A stretch of DNA of 64,000 nt from Chitinophagaceae bacterium (GTDB taxonomy: Bacteria; Bacteroidota; Bacteroidia; Chitinophagales; Chitinophagaceae). The notes under the pieces were generated by a model. That model searched no databases, had not been told where the DNA came from, and was given only the letters and a program-made list of their open reading frames with translations. The stretch is from the NCBI GenBank assembly GCA_016699815.1, contig CP065012.1, positions 1,240,001 through 1,304,000 on the forward strand, given 5' to 3'. Positions 9,435 through 18,607 of this stretch are shown piece by piece. The translations under genes and the position numbers were made by a program. The number at the start of each line of letters is the position of its first letter. Position 1 is the stretch's first letter.

Positions 9435-10187
9435 TTATACTTTTACCGGAATGCTATGAATTGCCGAAGCAATTTCTTTAATTAAAGAAGTGTCTTTTTC
9501 AAAGGCATTGCCCACTACAATTAGGTCGGCTCCGGATTTGCAATTGAGGTAGGCTTTTTCCGGGTCTTTAATTCCGCCGCCAATAATGAGAGGAACATTA
9601 ATATTTTCAGCAACATCTGCAATCATACTTTCAGCAATAGGCCTTTTGGCGCCACTGCCGGCATCCATATAAATCAACTTCATGCCCAGCATTTCACCGG
9701 CCATTGCAGTACAAATTGCAATATCATTTTTATCAGAAGGCAAGGGTGCAGCATTGCTGATATACGAAACCGTTGTGGGAGCACCGCCATCTATAACCAT
9801 ATAACCGGTAGGTATAACCTCGAGGCCGCTTTGCCTCACTGCAGGTGCACTCACTACATGCTGGCCAATAAGTAGTTCAGGGTTGCGTCCACTTATAAGC
9901 GATAAATACAATAATGCATCGGCATATTTACTTACCTGGCCTGGGCTTCCCGGAAATAAAACAACCGGTACCTTACACTCCTTTTTAATCATTTGTACAC
10001 AAGTATCCATAAAATTAGAAATAACCAGGCTTCCGCCAACAAAAAAATAATCCACTCCTGCTTCCACGGCAATTTTTACCAGGCGGCTTACGCTGCCGGC
10101 ATTTACCTTGTCGGGATCTATGAGAACGGCAAATTGTTTTTTACCGTTATGCTTTTTTTCTGTTAATGATGTATAAATGCTTTGCAT
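9435..10187 (-). CDS. geranylgeranylglyceryl/heptaprenylglyceryl phosphate synthase (PcrB-like)
   Basis: The 250-residue TIM-barrel prenyltransferase carries FAVLIDPDKV, DYFFVGGSLV, PVVLFPGSPGQVS, VIPTGYMVIDGG, MKLIYMDAGSGA and PLIIGGGIKDPEKA. These are signatures of the GGGPS/PcrB family, which joins a polyprenyl diphosphate to glycerol-1-phosphate. Bacteroidota members belong to the group II GGGPS enzymes; the chain length used here cannot be read from sequence. No glycerol-1-phosphate dehydrogenase or other ether-lipid gene is nearby. It is convergent with the LytTR gene. Confidence 0.88.
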   Translation of the reverse strand: MQSIYTSLTEKKHNGKKQFAVLIDPDKVNAGSVSRLVKIAVEAGVDYFFVGGSLVISNFMDTCVQMIKKECKVPVVLFPGSPGQVSKYADALLYLSLISGRNPELLIGQHVVSAPAVRQSGLEVIPTGYMVIDGGAPTTVSYISNAAPLPSDKNDIAICTAMAGEMLGMKLIYMDAGSGAKRPIAESMIADVAENINVPLIIGGGIKDPEKAYLNCKSGADLIVVGNAFEKDTSLIKEIASAIHSIPVKV

Positions 10188-10301
10188 ACAATTGTTGTAC
10201 TATTGCAAAAATGCTTTATTTTTTGTACTTAAGAAAATATTAACGCCCCAAATAAGCCATTTCAATTGAAATTACATTTAATAATAGGTAATTTTGGCTG
10301 T

Positions 10302-10703
10302 ATGCGTTCCATAAAAGCTGAAATAATTTTTAAAACTGCCCGAAGTGGCGGCAAAGGTGGCCAAAATGTAAATAAAGTAGAAACCATGGTTACCGGGTTT
10401 TGGCATTTAAAAAATTCCATGTTGTTTTCTAATGATGAAAAAAACAGGCTTACAGAAAAACTTAATTCCCATATTAATGCCGAAGGTTTTCTTTTTGTAA
10501 AAAGCCAGAGTGACCGAACACAGGCCGGCAATAAAACTTTAGTTGTTAAAAAAATAAATGAGCTCGTTCAAAAGGCATTGATTGTACCCAAAAAAAGAAA
10601 AGCCACAAAACCCACAAAGGAAGCAAAAGAAAAGCGCATGGAAACCAAAAGAAAAAATGCGTTACAAAAACTGCATCGGCAAAAAGTTTCAGCCCATGAA
10701 TAA
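10302..10703 (+). CDS. arfB: alternative ribosome-rescue factor ArfB (peptidyl-tRNA hydrolase)
   Basis: This 133-residue protein frees stalled ribosomes by hydrolysing peptidyl-tRNA. It has the catalytic GGQ at residues 19-21 within TARSGGKGGQNVNKVET and a basic C-terminal tail (KKRKATKPTKEAKEKRMETK) that threads into the mRNA channel, which separates ArfB from RF1 and RF2. ATG 10302 is preferred to a TTG at 10266, because the conserved domain begins right after it. The stop overlaps the next gene by 8 bp, so translation may be coupled. The release-factor gene prfA is elsewhere in the window. Confidence 0.9.
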   Translation: MRSIKAEIIFKTARSGGKGGQNVNKVETMVTGFWHLKNSMLFSNDEKNRLTEKLNSHINAEGFLFVKSQSDRTQAGNKTLVVKKINELVQKALIVPKKRKATKPTKEAKEKRMETKRKNALQKLHRQKVSAHE

Positions 10704-11391
10704 ATATGCTACCCTATATATTGTTTTGCTTTTTGCCTTTTGTTGCCCTGTGCAAAGCCAGGAAATTATTGACAAAAAAACCGTCATTCATTTTGTACCT
10801 ATTGCCAATGGCAAGCCCGTTCAACCAGACAGTATTTACCAAAATGCTTTTGGAGAAACATATTCTGTAAGCAAATTAAAATACTATTTAAGTAATTTTA
10901 GTATAGGCAGCAAGGTGGATGCAGGCATATATCTAATTGATGCCTTTGCTGCAGACAGTGTTATTTTACAACTTCCACTCAATGCAAAAGGGATACTGCA
11001 TTTTCAACTGGGCGTGGATAGTATTTACAATTGCAGTGGCGCACAAAGTGGGGTACTGGATCCGCTCAACGGCATGTTTTGGACCTGGAACACCGGATAT
11101 ATTAATTTTAAGCTGGAAGGATACTCTGCATTTTCATCAACCAACATAAAAAATATTGAGTACCATATTGGCGGATACGCCGGTGAAAATAAAACAATGA
11201 GAAAAATACAACTGCCTTACTCGTTACCCAAAAAAACACAGGATATTTATATACAATTTAATTTAGACAATTTTTGGAAAAGTAGCTCGGCTTTTAAAAT
11301 TGCTGAATTACCGGTTATTACTTCCCCCGGTAAAAATGCTAAAATTGTTGCCGATAATTTTAGCGCTTTGTTCAGCATTTTGCCACAATAG
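10696..11391 (+). CDS. MbnP-family copper-associated secreted protein
   Basis: The 231-residue secreted protein starts at ATG 10696 with a signal peptide ending near CCPVQSQ. Its core has HFVPIANGKPVQP, YSVSKLKYYLSNFSI, YLIDAFAADS, LHFQLGVDSIYNCSGAQSG and GMFWTWNTGYINFKLEG. That is the layout of the MbnP family of periplasmic copper-binding proteins. In characterised pairs the di-haem MbnH oxidises a Trp of MbnP to kynurenine; the FWTWNTGY segment has candidate tryptophans. The next gene, 11 bp on, is the MauG/MbnH-type partner. I infer the function from family and pairing only. Confidence 0.78.
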   Translation: MNKYATLYIVLLFAFCCPVQSQEIIDKKTVIHFVPIANGKPVQPDSIYQNAFGETYSVSKLKYYLSNFSIGSKVDAGIYLIDAFAADSVILQLPLNAKGILHFQLGVDSIYNCSGAQSGVLDPLNGMFWTWNTGYINFKLEGYSAFSSTNIKNIEYHIGGYAGENKTMRKIQLPYSLPKKTQDIYIQFNLDNFWKSSSAFKIAELPVITSPGKNAKIVADNFSALFSILPQ

Positions 11392-11402
11392 AATTATTTG
11401 TT

Positions 11403-12446
11403 TTGAAAAAAAATACTTTTTTAGCAGGCATTTTTTTTATTTCACTCATACTTATTTCGGGTGCTGGTTTTATGCATAAGCCAACTCCCGTTGCATTTGA
11501 AACCCCGAAAGGCTGGCCCAAACCACCTACCGAAATTTTTGCAAGAAACACACTTACCCAGGAAGGCTTTTTGCTGGGGAAAAAACTTTTTTATGATGGC
11601 CTGCTTAGTAAAGATAGTATTACCAGTTGTGCAAGCTGCCACCAGTATTTTGCAGCCTTCAGCACATTTGAACACAACTTTAGCCATGGTATCAATAACC
11701 GGTTTACCAACAGGAATGCCCCCGGACTTTTTAACCTTGCTTGGAAAACATCTTATCATTGGGATGGTGGCGTAAACCATTTAGAAGTGCAGTCGCTTGG
11801 CCCAATTACCGATAGTAATGAAATGGGTGAAACGCTGGAAAATGTATTGCTAAAATTGAGGACCAATCTACCTTATCCCCAATTATTTAAATCAGCATTT
11901 GGCGATACGGCCATTAGCTCACAAAGGTTACTTAAAGCCTTAGCTCAATTTACAGGCAGCCTTATAAGTGCAAACAGTAAATATGACCGGGTTAAAAATG
12001 GCAAAGAAAAATTTAATGTTTATGAACAAAATGGCTACGAAATTTTTAAAACCAATTGTTCCATCTGCCACAGCGAACCACTTTTTACAAACGATAAATT
12101 CAGCAATAACGGATCGGGTTTAAACAAACAGGGTGATGTGGGCAGAAAAAGAATTACCGGGCTAAGCAGCGATTCCCTGCAATTTAAAGTGCCAAGCTTG
12201 CGTAATATACAACTTACGCCGCCTTACATGCACGATGGAAGTATTGGCTATATTACCAAAGTAATTAACCATTATACCACAATTGACAGCAGCCTGCCGC
12301 AACTGGACCCTGTACTAAAAACACCCATCAGGCTTAGTGATAGAAACAAAGCAGAGTTGCTGGCGTTTTTATTTACCCTTACTGATACTTCATTTACCAA
12401 AAACAAAAAATATGCACCTGAAGAAAATATTATTTTCAGGCATTAA
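11403..12446 (+). CDS. di-haem cytochrome c peroxidase/MauG family (MbnH-like)
   Basis: The 347-residue protein has a signal or anchor helix at residues 8-24 and two c-type haem sites, C76-A-S-C79-H80 and C219-S-I-C222-H223. FSHGINNRFTNRNAPGLFNLAW and PSLRNIQLTPPYMHDGS are typical of the CcpA/MauG family (both distal-ligand motifs are present). The neighbouring upstream MbnP protein suggests it is MbnH-like, a di-haem oxidase that modifies its partner's tryptophan in the periplasm, rather than a peroxide-detoxifying enzyme. The start is TTG; the signal-peptide lysines follow immediately. No methanobactin operon genes are seen. Confidence 0.85.
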   Translation: MKKNTFLAGIFFISLILISGAGFMHKPTPVAFETPKGWPKPPTEIFARNTLTQEGFLLGKKLFYDGLLSKDSITSCASCHQYFAAFSTFEHNFSHGINNRFTNRNAPGLFNLAWKTSYHWDGGVNHLEVQSLGPITDSNEMGETLENVLLKLRTNLPYPQLFKSAFGDTAISSQRLLKALAQFTGSLISANSKYDRVKNGKEKFNVYEQNGYEIFKTNCSICHSEPLFTNDKFSNNGSGLNKQGDVGRKRITGLSSDSLQFKVPSLRNIQLTPPYMHDGSIGYITKVINHYTTIDSSLPQLDPVLKTPIRLSDRNKAELLAFLFTLTDTSFTKNKKYAPEENIIFRH

Positions 12447-12530
12447 CCAGGTTGTAAAAGGACATTTCAAAAATTGAACAAGTTATTAAATGGAGAAAAA
12501 GAATAAATTGCACCTAAATAATATCACCTC

Positions 12531-14051
12531 TTGAGCGGAATTAAGAAACTGGCAGGGCAAACTTTATGGTACGGCGTACCCACAATTGCCAGCAGGTTTT
12601 TGGGGTATATTATGAATATGGCATTACCTTTTTTTATAGATATGCCGGGCAAAACCGCCGATTTGGTTCAAACCTACACCATCATTCCTTTTTTAAATGT
12701 GCTGTATGCTTATGGAATGGAAACAGCTTATTTTCGTTTTTCTCAAACACTCGATAAACAAAAGCTATACGGCACACTTTCCATTTCTCTTTTTACAAGC
12801 ACCATACTTTTTAGTATTCTTTTATTGCTTTTTAGGGATAGCCTCACTTCGGCAGCCGATTTACAAAGGCACCCAGAATATGTTGTATGGATGATTGTCA
12901 TTATTTCAATTGACAATTTAAATACGCTTCCTTTTGCAAAACTTAGGCAGGAAGAAAGGCCCAGATGGTATGCCTTAGCAAGGGTAGCCGGAATTGTGGT
13001 TAATTTATCTATGGTAATTTTTTTTCTGGGTATAGCGCCTAAAATTATTGAAGCTAATCCTGATAGTTTTATAAACTATTTTTACAATAAAGATATTGGG
13101 CTGGGTTATTATTTACTGGGCAATATTTGCGGCAGCCTTTTTACACTTTTGCTCTTATCAAAAGAACTGCTTCAAATAAAATTGGTATTTGACAAAGCCA
13201 TTTGGAAAGAAGTAATGAAGTACAGCTACCCATTGGTAATTGTGGGCCTGGGCGGTATGGTGAATGATGTGCTGAGCCGCCTTATTTACCGGCATGTAGT
13301 GGATTTACCCATAGATCAGGCCGATCATGAACTGGGTGTTTTTGCCAATATTTTCAGGCTGGCATTGCTTATTACCATAATGATACAGGCTTTTAGAATG
13401 GCTGCCGAGCCTTTTTTCTTTAAACATAGCGAAAGCAAAAATGCACAGCAGACTTATGCAAGGGTGATGAAGTTTTTTGTAATTGCCTGTTGCTTTATGT
13501 TTTTGTTAATTGGCTTGTTCCTGGATGTTTTTAAATGGATTTTTGTGCATTTTGCCAATCCACGATGGGCAGAAGGCTTGCAGGTAGTGCCCTTGCTGGC
13601 TTTGGGAAATATTTTTTTGGGTATTTATTACAACCTAAGTATTTGGTATAAGCTTACAAACAAAAATATTTATGGCGCTTATATCACTATTGCGGGTGCC
13701 ATAATTACCATTTTATTAAATGTAACCCTTATACCGCATTTGCATTACGCAGGTGCTGCTATTGCAACTTTTTGTTGTTATTTTTTAATGATGGTAATAA
13801 GTTATAAACTTGGCCAAAAATTCTACCCTGTCCCTTACTCTGTAAAAAAACTATCGTTATACATATTTACAGCCGTTGCGCTTTATTTAATTCATTGGAT
13901 GGTTACTCTTTGGGTTCCCGGTTCATTGCTGTTTTCAATAATTGCTGGTATATTATTATTGGCAGTATTTACAAGGCTTATTGGTTTTACCGAGGCCAAA
14001 GACCTGGTAAAACTACCCGTTGTTGGCAGGTTTTACAAACAAAAAGCATAA
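12531..14051 (+). CDS. polysaccharide flippase (MATE/Wzx superfamily)
   Basis: The 506-residue protein has about 14 hydrophobic helices and the N-terminal signature MSGIKKLAGQTLWYGV, common in Bacteroidota oligosaccharide flippases. It would move lipid-linked glycans across the inner membrane. It starts with TTG at 12531; the conserved N-terminus begins there. No glycosyltransferase cluster surrounds it, so its substrate is not indicated. It is followed after 8 bp by a metallophosphoesterase gene. Confidence 0.82.
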   Translation: MSGIKKLAGQTLWYGVPTIASRFLGYIMNMALPFFIDMPGKTADLVQTYTIIPFLNVLYAYGMETAYFRFSQTLDKQKLYGTLSISLFTSTILFSILLLLFRDSLTSAADLQRHPEYVVWMIVIISIDNLNTLPFAKLRQEERPRWYALARVAGIVVNLSMVIFFLGIAPKIIEANPDSFINYFYNKDIGLGYYLLGNICGSLFTLLLLSKELLQIKLVFDKAIWKEVMKYSYPLVIVGLGGMVNDVLSRLIYRHVVDLPIDQADHELGVFANIFRLALLITIMIQAFRMAAEPFFFKHSESKNAQQTYARVMKFFVIACCFMFLLIGLFLDVFKWIFVHFANPRWAEGLQVVPLLALGNIFLGIYYNLSIWYKLTNKNIYGAYITIAGAIITILLNVTLIPHLHYAGAAIATFCCYFLMMVISYKLGQKFYPVPYSVKKLSLYIFTAVALYLIHWMVTLWVPGSLLFSIIAGILLLAVFTRLIGFTEAKDLVKLPVVGRFYKQKA

Positions 14052-14059
14052 ACAACATT

Positions 14060-15076
14060 ATGCGCAAATTTTTACAATTTATCTTAAAAAAGCCTATTTT
14101 ATGGATACTGGATTACCTGTCAAAAGCCCCAAAACAAAAATCGGTATTTAAAGCATTAAGCAATTTATATAACAGCAAGGGAAACAGATTCAAAAAGAGG
14201 CTGGCCATTTTAAATATTGACAGTAGCATAGATAAGTTCATCGTTTTTAGCGACCAGCATAAAGGAAACCGCAGCTGGGCCGACGATTTTGCGGCATGTG
14301 AAAAAAACTATATAGCCGCATTAAATTTTTATAATCGGCAGCAGTACACTTTTATTAACCTGGGCGACAGCGAAGAGCTTTGGAAATTTAATATTACCGA
14401 AGTTTTAAAACACAATGAAAATAGTTTTGCAGCAGAAGCGCAGTTTCATCCCGGCAGGTACTTTAAAGCTTTTGGCAACCATGATATTTTATGGAAAAGC
14501 CCATTGGATGTAAATTTATTTTTAAACAAAAAATTTCCCAAACCTTTTGTAGTTCATGAAGGTATACTGCTCAAAGTAATCAATACAACAAATACCATTT
14601 CCATCCTGTTAACGCATGGCCACCAGGGCGATAAAATGAGCAGCGGCAATGCCTTTAGCGCCTGGGTTGTGGCACATATCTGGATGCCGCTCCAAAGGTA
14701 TTTACGCATCAATATAAATGCACCAAGCACCGATTTTACCCTTAGGAACAAGCACAACCATTTAATGTATGACTGGAGCAGCCACCGAAGAAATTTAATA
14801 TTAATTACCGGCCATACTCATAAACCGGTATTTGCATCAGGGAAATATTACTCCCACCCTGGCAATACCATTGAGCTAAAAGACAAAGGCCAGGATTTAA
14901 AAGCATCGTATTTTAACACAGGTTGCTGTTGCTTTAATGATGGCGATATTACAGGCATAGAAATTTCTGGCGGTTATATACGGCTCATAAAATGGACCAA
15001 TGAAGAAACCGAACCTATGAGATTGGTGCTTGAAGAAAAAAAACTGGATGAGCTCATGCATGATTTAAATACCTGA
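14060..15076 (+). CDS. metallophosphoesterase
   Basis: I choose the ATG at 14060 (338 residues); a longer frame from 13895 is inside the flippase gene. The metal-binding motifs of the calcineurin-like fold are visible in order: VFSDQHKGN (D-x-H), NLGDSEELW (GD), FGNHD (GNHD), LTHGHQGD and TGHTHKP (GH-x-H). The catalytic Asp/His/Asn ligands are therefore present. The substrate is not determinable; the family includes UDP-diacylglucosamine hydrolases and nucleases. The separation of 8 bp from the flippase suggests co-transcription. Confidence 0.85.
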   Translation: MRKFLQFILKKPILWILDYLSKAPKQKSVFKALSNLYNSKGNRFKKRLAILNIDSSIDKFIVFSDQHKGNRSWADDFAACEKNYIAALNFYNRQQYTFINLGDSEELWKFNITEVLKHNENSFAAEAQFHPGRYFKAFGNHDILWKSPLDVNLFLNKKFPKPFVVHEGILLKVINTTNTISILLTHGHQGDKMSSGNAFSAWVVAHIWMPLQRYLRININAPSTDFTLRNKHNHLMYDWSSHRRNLILITGHTHKPVFASGKYYSHPGNTIELKDKGQDLKASYFNTGCCCFNDGDITGIEISGGYIRLIKWTNEETEPMRLVLEEKKLDELMHDLNT

Positions 15077-15090
15077 AAACAAAATATTAC

Positions 15091-15930
15091 TTATTGCAAA
15101 CACTTTTGCATAAGTGCATACAAAACTTTTTTTTCACCGTTTGATAATGTGCCTTTTGTTTCTTTTGCTAAAAAATGCCTGCGAAAAGCTTCAATGGCAG
15201 CATCTGTATTTTTTACATCGTAGCCAATAATCTTTAATGCCAAAACAGGATTGAAACCCTGTGGTAGTTTTATATTTGCTGTATCATCATACCAAAGTCC
15301 AAAACCTCTTTCGGCAAAATATTTCCAGGGAAAATATACGTTTGGATCAGTTTTACGGGTAGGCGCAACATCGGCATGACCAATAAAATTTGCAGCTGGA
15401 ATATTATACTCCATTTTTAATTTGATCAACAACGCTTCCAATACATTTAGCTGAGCAATAGTAAATGTATCTACGCCGGAATTGTCTAATTCAATACCTA
15501 TGGAAACAGAGTTCATATCGGTATTGTTTCCCCATTTTGATGCGCCGGCATGCCAGGCCCTTAAATAATCATTGAGCATGTGGTGGAGCGTACCGTCTTT
15601 ACAAATTACGTAGTGTGCACTTACTTCTGTACTGTCGGCGGTAAAAGTTTGCACCGTTTTTTCGCAACTGTTTTGTGCCGTATGGTGAATAATTACATAG
15701 TTGGGTTTACGTAAATTAAAATTGGTGGTAAAAGCCAGGCTTACAGGTTTTTTTATTGAATCGGCCTTTACGGTATCTGCAGCATGGCCGGAGATTTGGC
15801 GCACCAAATCTTTGTTGCGCTCTTCAGAAATTTTATTGGTTTTGGAATATGGGTTGCTTGTGGCGCACGAAGCAAGTATTGCTACAAAAAAACAACCAAA
15901 CAAATATTTATGCAAATGTGTTTTAAACAT
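15091..15930 (-). CDS. lipoprotein N-acetylmuramoyl-L-alanine amidase (AmpD/Amidase_2 type)
   Basis: The 279-residue lipoprotein has a signal with lipobox LASC (C22), then an Amidase_2 domain from about residue 75. Zinc-site motifs are VIIHHTAQ (first His), HYVICKDGTLHHM, and FIGHADVAPTRKTDP (second His, general acid region); IGIELDN is also typical. It would cleave the amide between MurNAc and the peptide, in cell-wall turnover or recycling. It is convergent with the phosphoesterase gene, with stops 14 bp apart. Confidence 0.88.
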   Translation of the reverse strand: MFKTHLHKYLFGCFFVAILASCATSNPYSKTNKISEERNKDLVRQISGHAADTVKADSIKKPVSLAFTTNFNLRKPNYVIIHHTAQNSCEKTVQTFTADSTEVSAHYVICKDGTLHHMLNDYLRAWHAGASKWGNNTDMNSVSIGIELDNSGVDTFTIAQLNVLEALLIKLKMEYNIPAANFIGHADVAPTRKTDPNVYFPWKYFAERGFGLWYDDTANIKLPQGFNPVLALKIIGYDVKNTDAAIEAFRRHFLAKETKGTLSNGEKKVLYALMQKCLQ

Positions 15931-15969
15931 TTTTCAAAGTTAAAGAAACGCAATACAGGTTTTAAAAAT

Positions 15970-15993
15970 AAAAAAGCCTTCGCAAGGAAGGCT
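15970..15993 (-). terminator. rho-independent terminator after the GlsB gene
   Basis: AGCCTTC (15975-15981) pairs with GAAGGCT (15987-15993) over a 5-base loop. On the reverse strand it is followed by TTTTT, directly beyond the gene at 16016-16273. Confidence 0.7.
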
Positions 15994-16015
15994 ATTAAAA
16001 AATTTATTAAAAAAA

Positions 16016-16273
16016 TCAGGAGCGTTTTTTAGTAATAAGCCTGTATAATACCAGTAAAATAAAAGCACCGCCCACAGCACTAATAAGGCTTTTAAAAGAC
16101 CAACCCTGGCTATCCCATCCAAAGAGGGTTTTGGTTAAAAAGCCACCCACAAAAGCGCCGGCAATACCAATTAAAATAGTAACTATCCAACCACCGGGAT
16201 CTTCGCCCTTGTGTAAAAGCTTGGCAATTGCTCCGGCTATTAAACCAAATACAACCCATGAAATAATTCCCAT
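16016..16273 (-). CDS. GlsB/YeaQ/YmgE-family membrane protein
   Basis: This is an 85-residue, three-helix integral membrane protein. It carries the family pattern GIISWVVFGLIAGAIAKLLH, GEDPGGWIVTILIGIAGAFVGG and a hydrophobic third helix ending in basic residues. It is a transglycosylase-associated, stress-related family with no assigned reaction. Its length is normal for the family. It has its own terminator and stands alone between the amidase and an acyl-CoA dehydrogenase gene. Confidence 0.85.
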   Translation of the reverse strand: MGIISWVVFGLIAGAIAKLLHKGEDPGGWIVTILIGIAGAFVGGFLTKTLFGWDSQGWSFKSLISAVGGAFILLVLYRLITKKRS

Positions 16274-16423
16274 AATAAAATGTTTTAAGTGTTAAAAGAT
16301 TAAAGAACTGGCAAAAATAAATTAAAGCCAATGATAAATTTAGCAAAAAAAATTTAACCTGCATCACACAATAAATCTCATTTTAAGCACCATTAAATTT
16401 TTGGTGGAAAATGCTTAATAACC

Positions 16424-17563
16424 TCAATGCATAATTTCCCTGCTTATTACCATTTTTTGCACTTCACTTGTGCCTTCGCCAATGGTACAAAGCTTACTGT
16501 CCCGGTAAAATTTTTCTACAGGAAAATCTTTTATATAGCCATAGCCGCCAAAAATTTGCACCGCATCGGTACTTACTTCTACAGAAATTTCGCTGGCATA
16601 ATATTTTGCCATTGCTGCTTCTTTTGTCATGGGCAGGCTTTTCATTTTAAGGTTACATGCCTGGTTAATGAGCAGTTCTGCACATTCTATTTTTGTTGCC
16701 ATATCGGCCAGCTTAAATGAAATGGCCTGGTACTGAGCAATTGGTTTATCAAATTGCTGGCGCTCTTTTGAATATTTTATAGCTGCTTCATAAGCACCTT
16801 TTGCAATACCCAGGGCAAGCGCTGCAATAGAAATGCGTCCGCCATCCAATACTTTCATGGCTTGTTTAAAACCGGCGCCAACTTCACCCAGCCTGTTTGC
16901 ATCCGATATGATACAGTTGTCAAATATCATTTCAGCAGTTTCGCTGGCACGCATTCCCAACTTATCTTCTTTTTTTCCGCCACTAAAGCCTGCAATTCCC
17001 CTTTCTATAATAAATGCGGTACTGTTATCTTTAGCCCTGGGCTCACCAGTGCGACAAATAACAACAGCTATATCGCCGCTTATACCATGCGTAATAAAAT
17101 TTTTAGTGCCATTTAGTACCCAATTATCTCCCTGTTTTATTGCAGTGGTTTTCATATTTCCTGCATCGCTTCCGGTATTGGGTTCGGTAAGGCCCCATGC
17201 ACCAAGCCATTCGCAGGTAGCCAGTTTGTTTAAATATTTTTTCTTTTGCACTTCATTGCCAAAGCTGAGTATATGGCCGGTACAAAGAGAATTGTGTGCA
17301 GCCAGCGAAAGGCCCACGCTTCCACATACCTTGGCAACTTCCTGTATTACGGCACTGTATTCAAAATATCCCAGGCCAGCACCGCTATATTCTTCAGGAA
17401 CCAATACACCCATAAATCCCATTTTACCCATTTCTTTAAATACCTGCATGGGAAATTCCTGGGATTCATCCCATTTCATTAAATACGGTTTAATATGTTG
17501 ATTTGCAAATTCACGGGCACTGGCAGCAACCTGTGATGTAAGCTCGCTTTGAGAAAAATTCAT
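16424..17563 (-). CDS. acyl-CoA dehydrogenase
   Basis: The 379-residue flavoprotein has the three-domain acyl-CoA dehydrogenase architecture: helical N-terminus, beta domain (GLTEPNTGSDAGNMKT, NGTKNFITHG) and helical C-terminus (GGYGYIKDFPVEKFYRD, IGEGTSEVQ). It oxidises acyl-CoA to trans-2-enoyl-CoA, passing electrons to ETF. Length and motifs fit the short/medium-chain class; the chain length preferred is not resolvable. No ETF or other beta-oxidation genes lie beside it. Confidence 0.88.
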   Translation of the reverse strand: MNFSQSELTSQVAASAREFANQHIKPYLMKWDESQEFPMQVFKEMGKMGFMGVLVPEEYSGAGLGYFEYSAVIQEVAKVCGSVGLSLAAHNSLCTGHILSFGNEVQKKKYLNKLATCEWLGAWGLTEPNTGSDAGNMKTTAIKQGDNWVLNGTKNFITHGISGDIAVVICRTGEPRAKDNSTAFIIERGIAGFSGGKKEDKLGMRASETAEMIFDNCIISDANRLGEVGAGFKQAMKVLDGGRISIAALALGIAKGAYEAAIKYSKERQQFDKPIAQYQAISFKLADMATKIECAELLINQACNLKMKSLPMTKEAAMAKYYASEISVEVSTDAVQIFGGYGYIKDFPVEKFYRDSKLCTIGEGTSEVQKMVISREIMH

Positions 17564-17622
17564 CTTGCAATTAAGTGTTGAGCAGCAAAAATAAAGTATT
17601 TAAGGTATAGCTGCAAAGCCGT

Positions 17623-18537
17623 TTAATTTACCGCTAAATAGGGCTGCAACTTATCATATGCTTCATCAGAGAGGATCATAATTTTTTTGATGTCTTCCAC
17701 TGTAGCAAAGTTGCCATGTTGGTTACGAAAATTTACAATTACATTGGCCAGGTTATAACGTATATAGGGATGGGTTTTTAGTTCTTCCAAATTTGCAGTG
17801 TTGATATTAATTTTTTTAATATTTCCGGATTTTACGATAAGGTAGGGCCTTACTATTTGAAATGTGCTATCGGGTAGTCCATAAGTTTCGCCTACTTGTT
17901 CTACTGCATAAAAGCCGCCGAGCCTGGTTCTGAAGTTTACGATACGCTTTGCAAAACCCGGCCCAATGCCCGGCAAAGCTATAAATATGCTGGTATCCGC
18001 AAGGTTGATATCTACTTTTTGTAACTCTTTTTTCTCATATTTATTGGGGTATGCAGCAACTTTAAAATTAGTAGCCTTTTCTGCAATGGAAATACGCACA
18101 TAAGGTATAAGGCGTTCCACATCTAAGGGATTTAATCCCCAAATTTTTTCAATGTCTTCGGGCTTCCTGAATTTGCCCCCTTTTGATATATATTTTTGAA
18201 TGGTTAATGCTGTTTTTTCTTTAATACCGAGTTTCATCCAGCCTTCGGCATTTAGTGTATTTGGGTCAAAGTAAAAAAGTGTTGCTGCTGTACTGCTTTC
18301 TTTTTTATACTCACTTTTTGGTGTAGTATTATTTTGGCGGGGTTGATTATAATTTTTTTCAGTGGCAAGCCATTTCAGTTCCCTATTGAAGCGGTTGTTG
18401 TCAATTACGGCATTACCGGCAATAAGTGGATATGCAAAAGGAATTAATGAGAATAAAAATACAAAGCCAAGCAGCACTAAAATCCCCGATCTTTCTTTTG
18501 CTGTAAACTCAAAGTATTTTTTTACGCTTAAAAACAT
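17623..18537 (-). CDS. helix-hairpin-helix (ComEA-like) membrane protein
   Basis: This is a 304-residue protein with one N-terminal transmembrane helix (about residues 19-38) followed by at least three helix-hairpin-helix modules. LPGIGPGFAKRIVNFR, LEELKTHPYIRYNLANVIVNFR and VEDIKKIMILSD show the repeated pattern. ComEA-type HhH proteins bind DNA at the envelope, but a periplasmic DNA-binding role in uptake is only a family analogy here. No other competence genes are present. Confidence 0.75.
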   Translation of the reverse strand: MFLSVKKYFEFTAKERSGILVLLGFVFLFSLIPFAYPLIAGNAVIDNNRFNRELKWLATEKNYNQPRQNNTTPKSEYKKESSTAATLFYFDPNTLNAEGWMKLGIKEKTALTIQKYISKGGKFRKPEDIEKIWGLNPLDVERLIPYVRISIAEKATNFKVAAYPNKYEKKELQKVDINLADTSIFIALPGIGPGFAKRIVNFRTRLGGFYAVEQVGETYGLPDSTFQIVRPYLIVKSGNIKKININTANLEELKTHPYIRYNLANVIVNFRNQHGNFATVEDIKKIMILSDEAYDKLQPYLAVN

Positions 18538-18607
18538 GATAACACTTTTTAAGCTATAAAATTATCCCCAAAAGAAATTTGAGACAATACCCGGAATTAG
18601 GCATTTT

